Of a stretch of 20,344 nt of DNA, positions 7,478 through 14,385 are shown in pieces. The notes under the pieces are model-generated. The model had not been told where the DNA came from and did not search any database. It saw nothing but the letters and a program-made list of their open reading frames with translations. The stretch spans positions 1 through 20,344 of the forward strand of contig DATKXO010000126.1 in assembly GCA_035528995.1 (NCBI GenBank). The letters are read 5' to 3'. The stretch is from DATKXO01 sp035528995 (GTDB lineage: Bacteria; Planctomycetota; Phycisphaerae; UBA1845). The stretch's first letter is position 1; every line of letters starts with the position of its first letter. Made by a program: the position numbers and the translations under genes.

Positions 7478-7813
7478 ATGGCCCACATCGTGGCTGAGCC
7501 TTGTATCAAGTGCAAGTACACCGACTGTGTCGCCGTCTGCCCGGTGGATTGTTTCCACGAGGGAGCCAACTTCCTGGTCATCGATCCGGAAACCTGCATC
7601 GACTGCGGGCTGTGCATACCGGAATGTCCGACCAAGGCCATCTTCGCCGAGGACGAGCTGCCCGAGAAGTGGTCGGAGTACGTCGAGATCAACGAGAAGT
7701 ACACCGCGGACTGGCCGGTCATCGACGCCCAGAAAGACCCCCTCCCCGAGGCGGACCAGTTCAAGGACGTGGAAGAGAAACGCGAGCTGCTTGATCCCGC
7801 GCCGGGAGGGTAG
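7478..7813 (+). CDS. fdxA: 7Fe-8S ferredoxin, FdxA type
   Basis: A small soluble electron carrier of 111 residues with one [3Fe-4S] and one [4Fe-4S] cluster. Cys residues at 9, 12, 17, 21, 25 and then 40, 43, 46, 50 reproduce the Azotobacter FdI spacing. By that homology C9, C17 and C50 bind the 3Fe cluster, and C21, C40, C43 and C46 bind the 4Fe cluster. The strings 'CIKCKYTDCVAVCPVDCF' and 'CIDCGLCIPECPTKAI' are diagnostic. The acidic C-terminal extension is normal for this family. Start: ATG at 7478 with GGAGGA five bases upstream. It appears monocistronic: a stem-loop follows at 7825-7848 and the next gene has its own promoter. The redox partner cannot be told from this context. Confidence 0.95.
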   Translation: MAHIVAEPCIKCKYTDCVAVCPVDCFHEGANFLVIDPETCIDCGLCIPECPTKAIFAEDELPEKWSEYVEINEKYTADWPVIDAQKDPLPEADQFKDVEEKRELLDPAPGG

Positions 7814-7824
7814 TCGCGAGCGAA

Positions 7825-7848
7825 CCGTCCGGCCGAGGGACCGGACGG
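7825..7848 (+). terminator. Stem-loop after the ferredoxin gene, possible terminator
   Basis: CCGTCCGG (7825-7832) and CCGGACGG (7841-7848) form a perfect 8-bp GC-rich stem with an 8-base loop, 11 bases after the ferredoxin stop codon. There is no downstream T-tract, so it is not a classic intrinsic terminator. It may protect the mRNA 3' end or work with Rho. Confidence 0.4.
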
Positions 7849-8028
7849 AGGTTGTACGGCGATTCGCCCGTCCCAGCCGGGTAAAAGGCGCTTCGTCAGG
7901 GCCGGATTGTCTGTGGTCATCTGAACCGGGTTCGGAACACATGTTGGGGACCGACCGGGCCGGGATCGATCAACAGGCTGTTACAAAATCGAAACCAAAC
8001 CCGGGAGCAAAACCGGGCGAAGCATCGC
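7849..8028. other. Intergenic region, nothing recognised
   Basis: About 180 bases between the ferredoxin stem-loop and the promoter of the cysteine-rich protein gene. No coding frame with normal codon use was found. The stretch around 7976-8015 is locally A-rich compared with the surroundings and may act as an upstream promoter element, but no specific motif is recognised. Confidence 0.4.
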
Positions 8029-8034
8029 TATAAT
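8029..8034 (+). promoter_or_regulatory. -10 box for the cysteine-rich protein gene
   Basis: A perfect TATAAT at 8029-8034. The matching -35 region (about 8006-8011, AGCAAA) is weak. The predicted start near 8041 leaves an untranslated leader of about 160 bases. Confidence 0.5.
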
Positions 8035-8040
8035 GGCGGA

Positions 8041-8199
8041 GTCGCGGGCCGGAGTCCCGCTGGGGTGTGGTATTTCCCACCCGACGCTATCCGGTGTCGC
8101 CGCCTCTCGAAAAGGAGGGTGTCCAGTTCCTCATGACCGCGCGGTCTGGTGAGCCTGGACGCTGGGAAACCGAGTTTCTTACTGATGGAGGTAACCAAC
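8041..8199 (+). promoter_or_regulatory. Long stem-loop-rich leader upstream of the cysteine-rich protein gene
   Basis: The leader holds a series of short stems. GCGGG/CCCGC pairs 8044-8048 with 8056-8060. GGGTG/CACCC pairs 8063-8067 with 8078-8082. CGAC/GTCG pairs 8082-8085 with 8096-8099 and competes with the previous stem for base 8082. CCTC/GAGG pairs 8103-8106 with 8115-8118. A tight GAAAC-CGA-GTTTC hairpin lies at 8166-8178, nine bases before the ribosome binding site. I do not recognise a known riboswitch family. Overlap between the second and third stems is compatible with alternative folding, but short GC stems also arise by chance at this GC content. Confidence 0.35.
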
Positions 8200-9297
8200 A
8201 TGAAGAAGTGGATTTCTCTGGCCGTCGCAGTCGCCCTGGTGTTTGCCGCCTGGACCTACGCCGGCGCCCCCTGCAGCAAAACCGCCCAGGCAGCGGCGGA
8301 CAAGAGCCTCAACGAAGAGGCGGTCGGCAAGATCATGACCGCCCTGCCCAAGATGACCTACAAGGTCGGCGAATTCGAGACCGGCTGCTTCAAGACGGCG
8401 ACGGCCAAGGCTGGTGAGGAGTCGAAGGTCGAGTACGTCGTCGACGGAAAGAGCTACGGCTGCCGGGCCGAGGCCACTACCGCGCTGACCTCGCTCCTTG
8501 AGCAGGAAGCCGAGGAGATGATGACCGTCCAGTACGCGGTGGGCGACACGTGCGTGCACTGCCCGATGGCGGCCAAGTCGTTGGCCGAGGCCAACGGCGG
8601 CAAGATCGCCTACCGCCTCGCCGGGATGGACTTCGATAGCAAGGACAACGCGGACGCGGCCGCGGAGGCCGTCCGCGAAGCCGTCGCCAAGCTGGCCAGT
8701 GGCAGTGAGACAGCCGCCGCCGATAAGCCGGGCTGCAAGCCGGGTTGCGGTGCCAAGGCCGCGACAGTGGCCGGCAAGTCCGGTTGTGGGCCGGACTGCA
8801 CCAAGCCCTGCTGTGCGGGCAAGGTTGCTACGGCCAAGATGACCGCCGACAAGCCGGGCTGCAAGCCGGGTTGCGGTTCGAAGGCCGCCACCGTGGCCGG
8901 CAAACCGGGCTGCAAGCCGGGTTGCGGTGCCAAGGCCGAGACCGTGGCCGCCAAGGGCGGTTGTGGGCCGGACTGCACCAAGCCCTGCTGTGCGGGCAAG
9001 GTTGTCACGGCCAAGATGACCGCCGACAAGCCGGGCTGCAAGCCGGGCTGCAAGCCGGGTTGCGGTGCCAAGGCTACGACCGTGGCCGACAAGCCGGGTT
9101 GTAAGCCGGGTTGCGACAAGCCGTGCGGTGCCAAGGCCGCGACCGTGGCCGGCAAGCCGGGCTGTTCGAAGTCGTGTGGTTCAGCCAAGACGGCGGCCGG
9201 CGCCGACTGCTGGGCCGAGGCCGAGCAGCGTCTGACCTCCGTCAAGGACAAGATTCGCGTAATCGTCGAGACCGGCGCCCAGGTGCAGGCCTCGTAA
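8200..9297 (+). CDS. Secreted cysteine-rich repeat protein, possible metal-binding, novel
   Basis: A 365-residue protein with a clear signal peptide (MKKWISLAVAVALVFAAW, cleavage probably near residues 22-33). Residues 35-165 hold two diverged copies of a small module: 'MTYKVGEFETGC...KVEYVVDGKSY' (52-86) and 'VQYAVGDTCVHCPMAAKSL...KIAYRLAGMDF' (110-145). The second copy has a CxxC at 118/121. Residues 179-326 are low complexity with 22 Cys in repeats of 'KPGCKPGCGAK' and 'GCGPDCTKPCCAGK', rich in Gly, Pro, Lys and Ala. A short tail follows. At DNA level the repeat region is a degenerate tandem array. Start: the ATG at 8200 has GGAGGT (8187-8192) seven bases upstream; the in-frame GTG at 8149 would put 17 residues before the signal peptide. 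Cys density suggests periplasmic binding of thiophilic metals or a disulfide-linked surface material. No homologous function is known to me. Confidence 0.85.
   Translation: MKKWISLAVAVALVFAAWTYAGAPCSKTAQAAADKSLNEEAVGKIMTALPKMTYKVGEFETGCFKTATAKAGEESKVEYVVDGKSYGCRAEATTALTSLLEQEAEEMMTVQYAVGDTCVHCPMAAKSLAEANGGKIAYRLAGMDFDSKDNADAAAEAVREAVAKLASGSETAAADKPGCKPGCGAKAATVAGKSGCGPDCTKPCCAGKVATAKMTADKPGCKPGCGSKAATVAGKPGCKPGCGAKAETVAAKGGCGPDCTKPCCAGKVVTAKMTADKPGCKPGCKPGCGAKATTVADKPGCKPGCDKPCGAKAATVAGKPGCSKSCGSAKTAAGADCWAEAEQRLTSVKDKIRVIVETGAQVQAS
8728..9180 (+). repeat. Degenerate in-frame tandem repeats coding the Cys-rich domain
   Basis: Repeats of a short unit coding KPGC(KPGC)GAKA recur throughout. 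A larger 177-base (59-codon) duplication is visible: 8781-8827 is identical over 47 bases to 8958-9004, and flanking sequence matches imperfectly. All length differences keep the reading frame. This is the signature of expansion by slippage or unequal recombination under selection to keep the protein open. Confidence 0.85.
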
Positions 9298-9335
9298 AAA
9301 GACTCCGCCTCCTAATTCCCTTTGCCTACGCAAGA

Positions 9336-9379
9336 AGCGGGCCGCGGAGTGATTCAACTCCGCGGCCCGCTCGTGTTTT
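9336..9379 (+). terminator. Strong intrinsic terminator of the cysteine-rich protein gene
   Basis: A perfect 15-bp stem, AGCGGGCCGCGGAGT (9336-9350) pairing with 9357-9371, a 6-base loop, then CGTGTTTT. It lies 38 bases after the stop codon, between two convergent genes. The T-tract is on the plus-strand side only, so it should stop the cysteine-rich gene best. The same hairpin would also form in leuS transcripts. Confidence 0.8.
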
Positions 9380-9404
9380 GGTGAAGCAAGCGACTCGGCG
9401 CGGG

Positions 9405-12400
9405 TCACTTACCGCAGACGATGTTCACCAGCCGCCCCTTGACGGTGATCACCTTGCGGATCGTCTTGCCCTCCAGGGCGGCCGTGATTCTCGGATCGGA
9501 GCGGGCGGCCGATTCGAGTGCGTCGTCGTCGGCGTCGGCCGGCATACTCAAGCGAGTCCGCACCTTGCCGTTGATCTGGACGGCGATCTCGATCTCCTTG
9601 TCCCTGGCCAGCTCCGCGTCGCACTCGGGCCAGGGCTGGTAGGCCAGCGACTCGTCGTGCCCCAGACGCTGCCACAGCTCCTCGCCCAGGTGCGGGGCGA
9701 ACGGAGACACCAGCAGCACGAACATCTCGATCACGCTGCGGGGGCGCTTCTCCAGCGGCGTGACACAGTTGATGAACGCGAACATCTGCCCGATGGCCGT
9801 GTTGAACTTGAACGCCTCGATGTCCTGCCCGATCTTCCTGATCGTCTTGTGCAGCATCCGATTGAGGGCTTCATCCGGCTGGTCGTCGGTCAGGGCCGGT
9901 GAAAGCTCACCGCTGGCTTCGTCCACCACCAGCCGCCAGATCTTGTTCGCCAGGCGGTACAGGCCGGGGACGTCGCGCGTGTTCCACGGCTTGGACGCCT
10001 CGATGGGGCCCATGAACATCTCGTACATGCGGAACGTGTCGGCCCCGAAGTCGGTCACCACGTCGTCGGGGCGCACGACGTTCTTGAGCGACTTGCTGAT
10101 CTTGGCGATGACCTGGTTGAGCGGCTCGCCGGTATCGACGTGCTTGAAGGTGCCGCTGTCGCACTCGACGGCCTTGTCCGTCGGCACCATCACGCCGCGC
10201 GGGTCGCGATAGGCAAACGCCTGGATCATCCCCTGGTTGATCAGCTTGCCGAACGGCTCGATGGTCGACGCGTGCCCCAGATCGTACAGCAGCTTGTGCC
10301 AGAAGCGGGCGTACATCAGGTGGAGGACGGCGTGCTCGGCACCGCCGACGTAGACGTCCACCGGCATCCAGTATTTCTCGACGTCCTTGTTCCAGCCTTC
10401 CGACGGGTTGGCCGGGTCGCAGAAACGCAGGTAGTACCAGCACGACCCGGCCCACTGGGGCATGGTGTTCGCGTCGTGCCGGAAGGTCTTGCCCTCGCGC
10501 TCAACGGTGATCCACTCCCTGGCCCGGCCCAGCGGCGGCTCCGGCAGGGCGTCGGAATCATCGGCCACCGGAGTGGGCTTGAAGTCCTCCATCTCCGGTA
10601 GCTCGAGCGGCAGATCACGCTCGTCCATGCCCATGGTTCCGCCGTCCGGGTCGTGCAGGACGGGGAACGGCTCGCCCCAGTACTTCTGACGGCTGAAGAT
10701 CCAGTCGCGCAGCTTGTAATTGACCGTCCCGCGGCCAAGGCCCTTCTCCTGTAGCCAGGCGGCGATGCGGGCCTTGAACTCACCCGTGGACAGCCCGTCG
10801 AAGCCGGCGGAATTCAGAGCGGTCCCCTCGCCGCAGAAAGTCTCGACGAAGATGCCGGGATCCTGGGCGTAGATCGGTAGGGCGACCTGCCGCACCCAGC
10901 CCGTATCGCCGTCCAGGATCGCCCTGGCGTCCTGGGCCGTGATGCCGCCCAGGATGCCGGCTGTGGCCGTCGCGGACTTCGTCATCTGCTCCGGCAGGTT
11001 CGGTTTGCCCTGGCGTTTGCAGTAGTCCGCATCGAGCCCGACGCGCTGAATGGCATCGTGGAACCAGCTCTCCGGCGGCTGGACCACCGCGACCATCGGT
11101 AGGTCGAACTCCTTGGCGAACTCGAAGTCCCGCTCGTCGTGAGCCGGGACCGCCATGATGGCCCCGGTGCCGTAGCCCATCAGGACGTAGTCGGCCACCC
11201 AGATCGGTATCCGTTTGCCGTTGACCGGGTTGATCGCGTAGGCCCCGGTGAAGACGCCGGTCTTCTCTTTGGTGTCGGCCGTGCGGTCCAGTTCCGACTT
11301 GTGAATGGCCGTCTTCACGTAAGCGGTGACGGCCTCGCGCTGCTCGTCGGCGGTGATCTTGTTCACCAGCGGATGCTCGGGCGCCAGAACCATGTACGTG
11401 GCCCCGAACAACGTGTCCGGCCGCGTGGTGTAGACCCGGATGGTGAACTCCTCGGGTTGTGACGGCAGGCCGTCGGCCGCCCGTCGGTCGCGCCAGGCCT
11501 GCTCGTCGCCGACGACCGGCTCGCCCGGACCGCCGGTGGCAATGGGGAAGTCCACGTCCGCGCCTTCGCTGCGTCCGATCCAGTTGCGCTGCATGAGCTT
11601 GATCGGTTCGGGCCATGCGAGCGTATCCAGATCGGTCAGCAGCCGTTCGGCGTACTTGGTGATGCGCAGCATCCACTGCCGCAGCGGGCGGCGAAACACC
11701 GGATGATTGCCGCGATCGCTGAGCCCGTCGGCCGTGACCTCCTCGTTGGCCAACACGGTGCCCAGCGCCGGGCACCAGTTCACCGGCACCTCCGCCAGGT
11801 AGGCCAGTCGCTGATTGTCGATGACCTTGCGGCGCTCCTGCTCGGTCAGCTCCGACCATTTGCGCGATCGAGCCGCGGACTTCAGTCCGCGCGGACCAGC
11901 GTCCGCGGCTCCTCCGCGAACCAGGTGCAGGGCGTCGTCCACGCCGATGGCGCCCCGCTCCAGGGCGGATTGCAGCTCGGCGATCGGTCGAGCCCGGCCC
12001 TTGTAGGCCCGACCGGTCTCGTCCTGGGCGTCGGCCTGCTCGTCGAACCAACTGTTGAACATCTGTAGGAAGATCCACAGCGTCCAGCGGTAGTAGGGCG
12101 GGTCGCAGGTGGCCACCTCGCGGTCCCAGTCGTAGCTGAAGCCCAGCATCTGCAACTGGGTCCGGTAGGTGTTGATGTTCTCTTTGGTGGTCACGACCGG
12201 ATGCACGCCGGTCTCGATGGCGTGCTGCTCCGCCGGCAGACCGAAGGCGTCGAACCCCATCGGATGCAGGACGTTGAAACCCTTCATCCGCTTGTAGCGG
12301 CAGAAGATGTCCGTCGCGCAGTAGCCCAGGGGATGGCCCACGTGCAGCCCGGCCCCGGAGGGATAGGGAAACATGTCCAGCACGTAGTGCTTGGGCTTGC

Positions 12401-12533
12401 CCGCATCGAAGCCCGGATCGCCGGGGTTGGCGACCGAGAAGGTCTTGTGCTCGGCCCAGTACTTCTGCCACTTGGGCTCGATGACACCCGGGTTGTACGC
12501 CCCGGGAGCTTGCTGTCGCGGTTGCTCGGACAT
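9405..12533 (-). CDS. leuS: Leucyl-tRNA synthetase
   Basis: Charges tRNA-Leu with leucine; cytoplasmic class I synthetase. At 1042 residues it is longer than the roughly 860 of E. coli LeuS. The HIGH motif is 'HVGH' (64-67, within 'PYPSGAGLHVGHPLGY'). The CP1 editing domain is marked by 'TTRPDTLFGATYMVLAPEHPLV'. The class I KMSKS loop reads 'KISKS' (811-815). 'WAGSCWYYLRFCDP' and the C-terminal anticodon-binding and Leu-specific domains are intact. Extra length includes an insertion at about 165-240 ahead of 'VNWCPALGTVLANEEVT', and within it residues 208-222 are coded by a palindromic DNA element (see the repeat entry). Start: ATG at 12531-12533 with GGAG 11 bases upstream; the GTG at 12545 overlaps that site. 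It is convergent with the cysteine-rich protein gene. Confidence 0.96.
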   Translation of the reverse strand: MSEQPRQQAPGAYNPGVIEPKWQKYWAEHKTFSVANPGDPGFDAGKPKHYVLDMFPYPSGAGLHVGHPLGYCATDIFCRYKRMKGFNVLHPMGFDAFGLPAEQHAIETGVHPVVTTKENINTYRTQLQMLGFSYDWDREVATCDPPYYRWTLWIFLQMFNSWFDEQADAQDETGRAYKGRARPIAELQSALERGAIGVDDALHLVRGGAADAGPRGLKSAARSRKWSELTEQERRKVIDNQRLAYLAEVPVNWCPALGTVLANEEVTADGLSDRGNHPVFRRPLRQWMLRITKYAERLLTDLDTLAWPEPIKLMQRNWIGRSEGADVDFPIATGGPGEPVVGDEQAWRDRRAADGLPSQPEEFTIRVYTTRPDTLFGATYMVLAPEHPLVNKITADEQREAVTAYVKTAIHKSELDRTADTKEKTGVFTGAYAINPVNGKRIPIWVADYVLMGYGTGAIMAVPAHDERDFEFAKEFDLPMVAVVQPPESWFHDAIQRVGLDADYCKRQGKPNLPEQMTKSATATAGILGGITAQDARAILDGDTGWVRQVALPIYAQDPGIFVETFCGEGTALNSAGFDGLSTGEFKARIAAWLQEKGLGRGTVNYKLRDWIFSRQKYWGEPFPVLHDPDGGTMGMDERDLPLELPEMEDFKPTPVADDSDALPEPPLGRAREWITVEREGKTFRHDANTMPQWAGSCWYYLRFCDPANPSEGWNKDVEKYWMPVDVYVGGAEHAVLHLMYARFWHKLLYDLGHASTIEPFGKLINQGMIQAFAYRDPRGVMVPTDKAVECDSGTFKHVDTGEPLNQVIAKISKSLKNVVRPDDVVTDFGADTFRMYEMFMGPIEASKPWNTRDVPGLYRLANKIWRLVVDEASGELSPALTDDQPDEALNRMLHKTIRKIGQDIEAFKFNTAIGQMFAFINCVTPLEKRPRSVIEMFVLLVSPFAPHLGEELWQRLGHDESLAYQPWPECDAELARDKEIEIAVQINGKVRTRLSMPADADDDALESAARSDPRITAALEGKTIRKVITVKGRLVNIVCGK
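11870..11911. repeat. Palindromic element inserted in frame inside leuS
   Basis: An 11-bp perfect inverted repeat, GAGCCGCGGAC (11870-11880) and GTCCGCGGCTC (11901-11911), encloses a second nested palindrome around CGCGGACTTCAGTCCGCG (11875-11892). The whole element is 42 bases, exactly 14 codons, with no stop in the leuS frame. It codes GAADAGPRGLKSAAR at LeuS residues 208-222, in a variable insert. Nested palindromes of this size look like a REP-type dispersed repeat that landed in a tolerant loop. No second copy exists in this window, so the dispersed nature is inference. Confidence 0.6.
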
Positions 12534-12738
12534 CGGCGAAGACACTCCGTGCCTCTCGACCGGAGCGCGGCGCCGGGCTCACTCCACGACGAGCCGGCCG
12601 GTTGCCGCGGAAAGGCCCCGGCTGAGGTCAAGAATCCCGAAATGTACTCTCGGCCATGGCTGGGGGCAAATCCAGCACGGATCGGCGGCGACACTGGGGT
12701 GGGCAGGACCGGGCGTGTGGACTGCCGTTTCGCTCGGG
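12534..12738 (-). promoter_or_regulatory. leuS upstream region with promoter at 12641-12669
   Basis: Minus strand -35 TTGCCC (12664-12669), a 17-base spacer and -10 TACATT (12641-12646). The predicted start near 12634 gives a leader of about 100 bases ending in GGAG before the leuS ATG. No T-box features and no leucine-codon-rich leader peptide were seen. The rest of the interval up to the lipoprotein stop codon holds nothing recognised. Confidence 0.45.
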
Positions 12739-13308
12739 TCAGCCGCCCGACACGTTGACCTGGACGGGCGGCGAGTCCGATCCGCTCCCGGCCGCGTTCG
12801 TCCCGTTGCAGGTGTAGAAGATAGAGAACAGCCCGGCGGGCACAAAGGCGGAAGCCGTTGCACTGCCGTCCTGCTGGATCTCGTCGCCGCCGACCGTTGA
12901 TGAGAAGCCGTAGGAGGTCACCGGGGCGCCGCCGTCACTGTTCACAATACAGCTCAGCGTGATCAGCGTCTGGGGCAGGGGGCTGGTGTTGCTGACGAAG
13001 AGGTTGACCGTCGGCGGGACGGCCCCACTACCGTCGCCTTCATCGAGCCCGCTGGTGTCGGTGTCGCCGCCGGTGCCGTCGTCATTGTCGTTGGGCACGC
13101 CGCCATCGCCGTCGGCGGAATTGTCGATGCCGCCGCCTCCGTTGCCCCCGCCGTCGCCGCCGGTCCCCCCGTCGCCTCCTCCTCCCCCGTTGGTTCCGTC
13201 GGTCGGGACCACCGTGCCGCCGGTGGTCACCGGCACGCAGCCGCCGGGTGTCAGCAGCGCCGCGGATAGCAGGATCGCCACAAGGATCGCGTAACGGTTC
13301 ACGTTCAT
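12739..13308 (-). CDS. Small lipoprotein with Gly/Asp-rich linker and Ig-like domain
   Basis: A 189-residue protein. The N-terminal signal 'YAILVAILLSAALLTPGGC' ends in a lipobox-like PGGC, making Cys24 the likely lipidated residue. Residues 27-97 are a low-complexity, highly acidic Gly/Asp/Thr linker, with Gly5 and 'GGDGG'-type runs. Residues 98-189 ('PPTVNLFVSNTSP...VQVNVSGG') look like a single Ig/PKD-type beta-sandwich, with Cys120 and Cys167 placed to form a disulfide. The open frame reaches back to 13461, but that part overlaps the preceding HAD gene; the ATG at 13306-13308 directly heads the signal peptide. A TATAAT lies 70 bases upstream in the 103-base gap, so it probably has its own transcript. 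It is likely surface exposed. Function unknown; the repetitive GC-rich linker is a hotspot for length variation. Confidence 0.8.
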   Translation of the reverse strand: MNVNRYAILVAILLSAALLTPGGCVPVTTGGTVVPTDGTNGGGGGDGGTGGDGGGNGGGGIDNSADGDGGVPNDNDDGTGGDTDTSGLDEGDGSGAVPPTVNLFVSNTSPLPQTLITLSCIVNSDGGAPVTSYGFSSTVGGDEIQQDGSATASAFVPAGLFSIFYTCNGTNAAGSGSDSPPVQVNVSGG

Positions 13309-13377
13309 TCTCCCGTCAGACAAGGCGAGCGACTCACGTCCACGCGGCCCGGCCGCAGATGCCGGGGTCCATGCGGG

Positions 13378-13383
13378 ATTATA
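13378..13383 (-). promoter_or_regulatory. -10 box for the Ig-like lipoprotein gene
   Basis: A perfect TATAAT on the minus strand, 70 bases upstream of the lipoprotein ATG. The -35 position (CTACCG at 13401-13406 with a 17-base spacer) is poor, so activator help or a chance match is possible. Confidence 0.4.
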
Positions 13384-13411
13384 CGCCCGACCCAATTGGC
13401 CGGTAGCCTGC

Positions 13412-14320
13412 TCAATCCCGGGCAAACAGATGCTTGCCGATGGCGGCCCAGTCCTTGACACCGTGGGATGACGTCGGCAGCTCGTCGGGTTCGAACCCGT
13501 CGCCGCCGACGATATACGACTCGATGCCGGCCGCGTCGTAGGCGGCGGCGTCCTCGTCCCGGTCGCCGAAACCGTACGCCACGTTCGACCACGAGGTGGT
13601 GAACTCCTTCAGCCAGGCGGTCTTGAACTTCCGGGCACTCAGCGAATCCGGCCCCAGATCGCGGGCGAATACCGGGCCCTCGGGGAACCCCTTCATCGCC
13701 AGCCAGTCGCGAGTCTTGTTCAGCAGCTTGTCGTCGCGGGCGGTCAGGTAGACGATCAGATGCGTCTCCACCAGTCGCGACAGCACTTCCCGGGCACCCG
13801 GCAGGGCCGGTGTTTCCTCATTGGGCGTCACCAGGACCTTGATGGCCGAGATGTCCGCCAGCGTGTGATCGACGTCGCAGACCGCAATCCGCACGTCGCC
13901 CGGGCGAACGAAAACGCGCACAGCGACTTCACCCTTGGCATCGCCGCCGCCGCGGGCGAACCGTTTGGAAAGCACCAGGGGCACGGTGTAGTTGCCCGGC
14001 GAGTCGAACCGCGTCGTCACGCTCGCGACGCCCTCGTCATCGGTCGTGGCGCTCACGTTCTCGCCGCCGGGCAGACGGAAGGTCACGCGTTCGTCTTTTG
14101 CATCGCGGAGTCCGATCCCACGCTGCAGCTTGACCTGTAACGTTGTCGTCTTGCCGGATTGGGCCAGGACGTCGTAGGCCGTCACCATGACCGGCGTGCT
14201 GCCGGTCAGCATCCGGGTGGCCGCGACAAGCGAGACGACGACGACGGTCCCCACCAGCCCGGTGGCCGACAGTGCCCAGACCCGGCGTTTCGATGGGCCG
14301 TTGCCGGGCAAGGTAAACAC
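13412..14320 (-). CDS. Membrane-anchored HAD phosphatase-like protein (LNS2-like) with Ig-like domain
   Basis: A 302-residue protein. A single transmembrane helix at about 13-35 is followed by a beta-rich Ig-like region at about 42-138 ('VTFRLPGGENVSATTDDEGVAS'-type, ending 'VAVRVFVRPGDV'). The C-terminal HAD domain has the nucleophile motif DVDHT (149-153), motif II in 'IVYLTARDD' (Thr193), Lys at 231/233 in 'SARKFKTAWL', and the acidic motif 'GFGDRDEDAAAY' (250-261). The string 'TRDWLAMKGFPEGPV' resembles LNS2/lipin and App1-type phosphatidate phosphatase domains, so a lipid phosphate substrate outside the membrane is plausible but not shown. The first-frame start is GTG 14320, directly abutting GGAG. 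A TTG at 14311 has GGAGG eight bases upstream and may be the true start. It follows the adenylate kinase gene by 65 bases, in the same unit. Confidence 0.85.
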   Translation of the reverse strand: MFTLPGNGPSKRRVWALSATGLVGTVVVVSLVAATRMLTGSTPVMVTAYDVLAQSGKTTTLQVKLQRGIGLRDAKDERVTFRLPGGENVSATTDDEGVASVTTRFDSPGNYTVPLVLSKRFARGGGDAKGEVAVRVFVRPGDVRIAVCDVDHTLADISAIKVLVTPNEETPALPGAREVLSRLVETHLIVYLTARDDKLLNKTRDWLAMKGFPEGPVFARDLGPDSLSARKFKTAWLKEFTTSWSNVAYGFGDRDEDAAAYDAAGIESYIVGGDGFEPDELPTSSHGVKDWAAIGKHLFARD

Positions 14321-14385
14321 CTCCGCTCGTTCGCACGCCCACGGCCGTTTGCAGGCTCGGGCGCACCGCGATCGTCGGACTCTTT

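Noticed and set aside
8067..8417. A 116-codon plus-strand frame through the leader of the Cys-rich gene
   Set aside because: It runs in another frame into the signal-peptide region and shows no domain. The GGAGGT-ATG at 8187-8202 defines the real gene. The sub-frame from the ATG at 8133 could be a translated leader but has no support.
8728..9180. Possible CRISPR array from the regular repeats
   Set aside because: Repeats are short, degenerate, contiguous and in frame inside a secreted protein; there are no unique spacers of even length and no cas genes.
10780..12582. A 600-codon minus-strand frame overlapping leuS
   Set aside because: It is an out-of-frame shadow of leuS with extreme Arg/Gly content; LeuS motifs fix the true frame.
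13486..13499. tRNA T-arm-like CGGGTTCGAACCCG
   Set aside because: It is a chance palindrome within the HAD coding frame (GFEPDE region). The surrounding bases do not form acceptor, D and anticodon arms, and the T-stem mispairs when extended.
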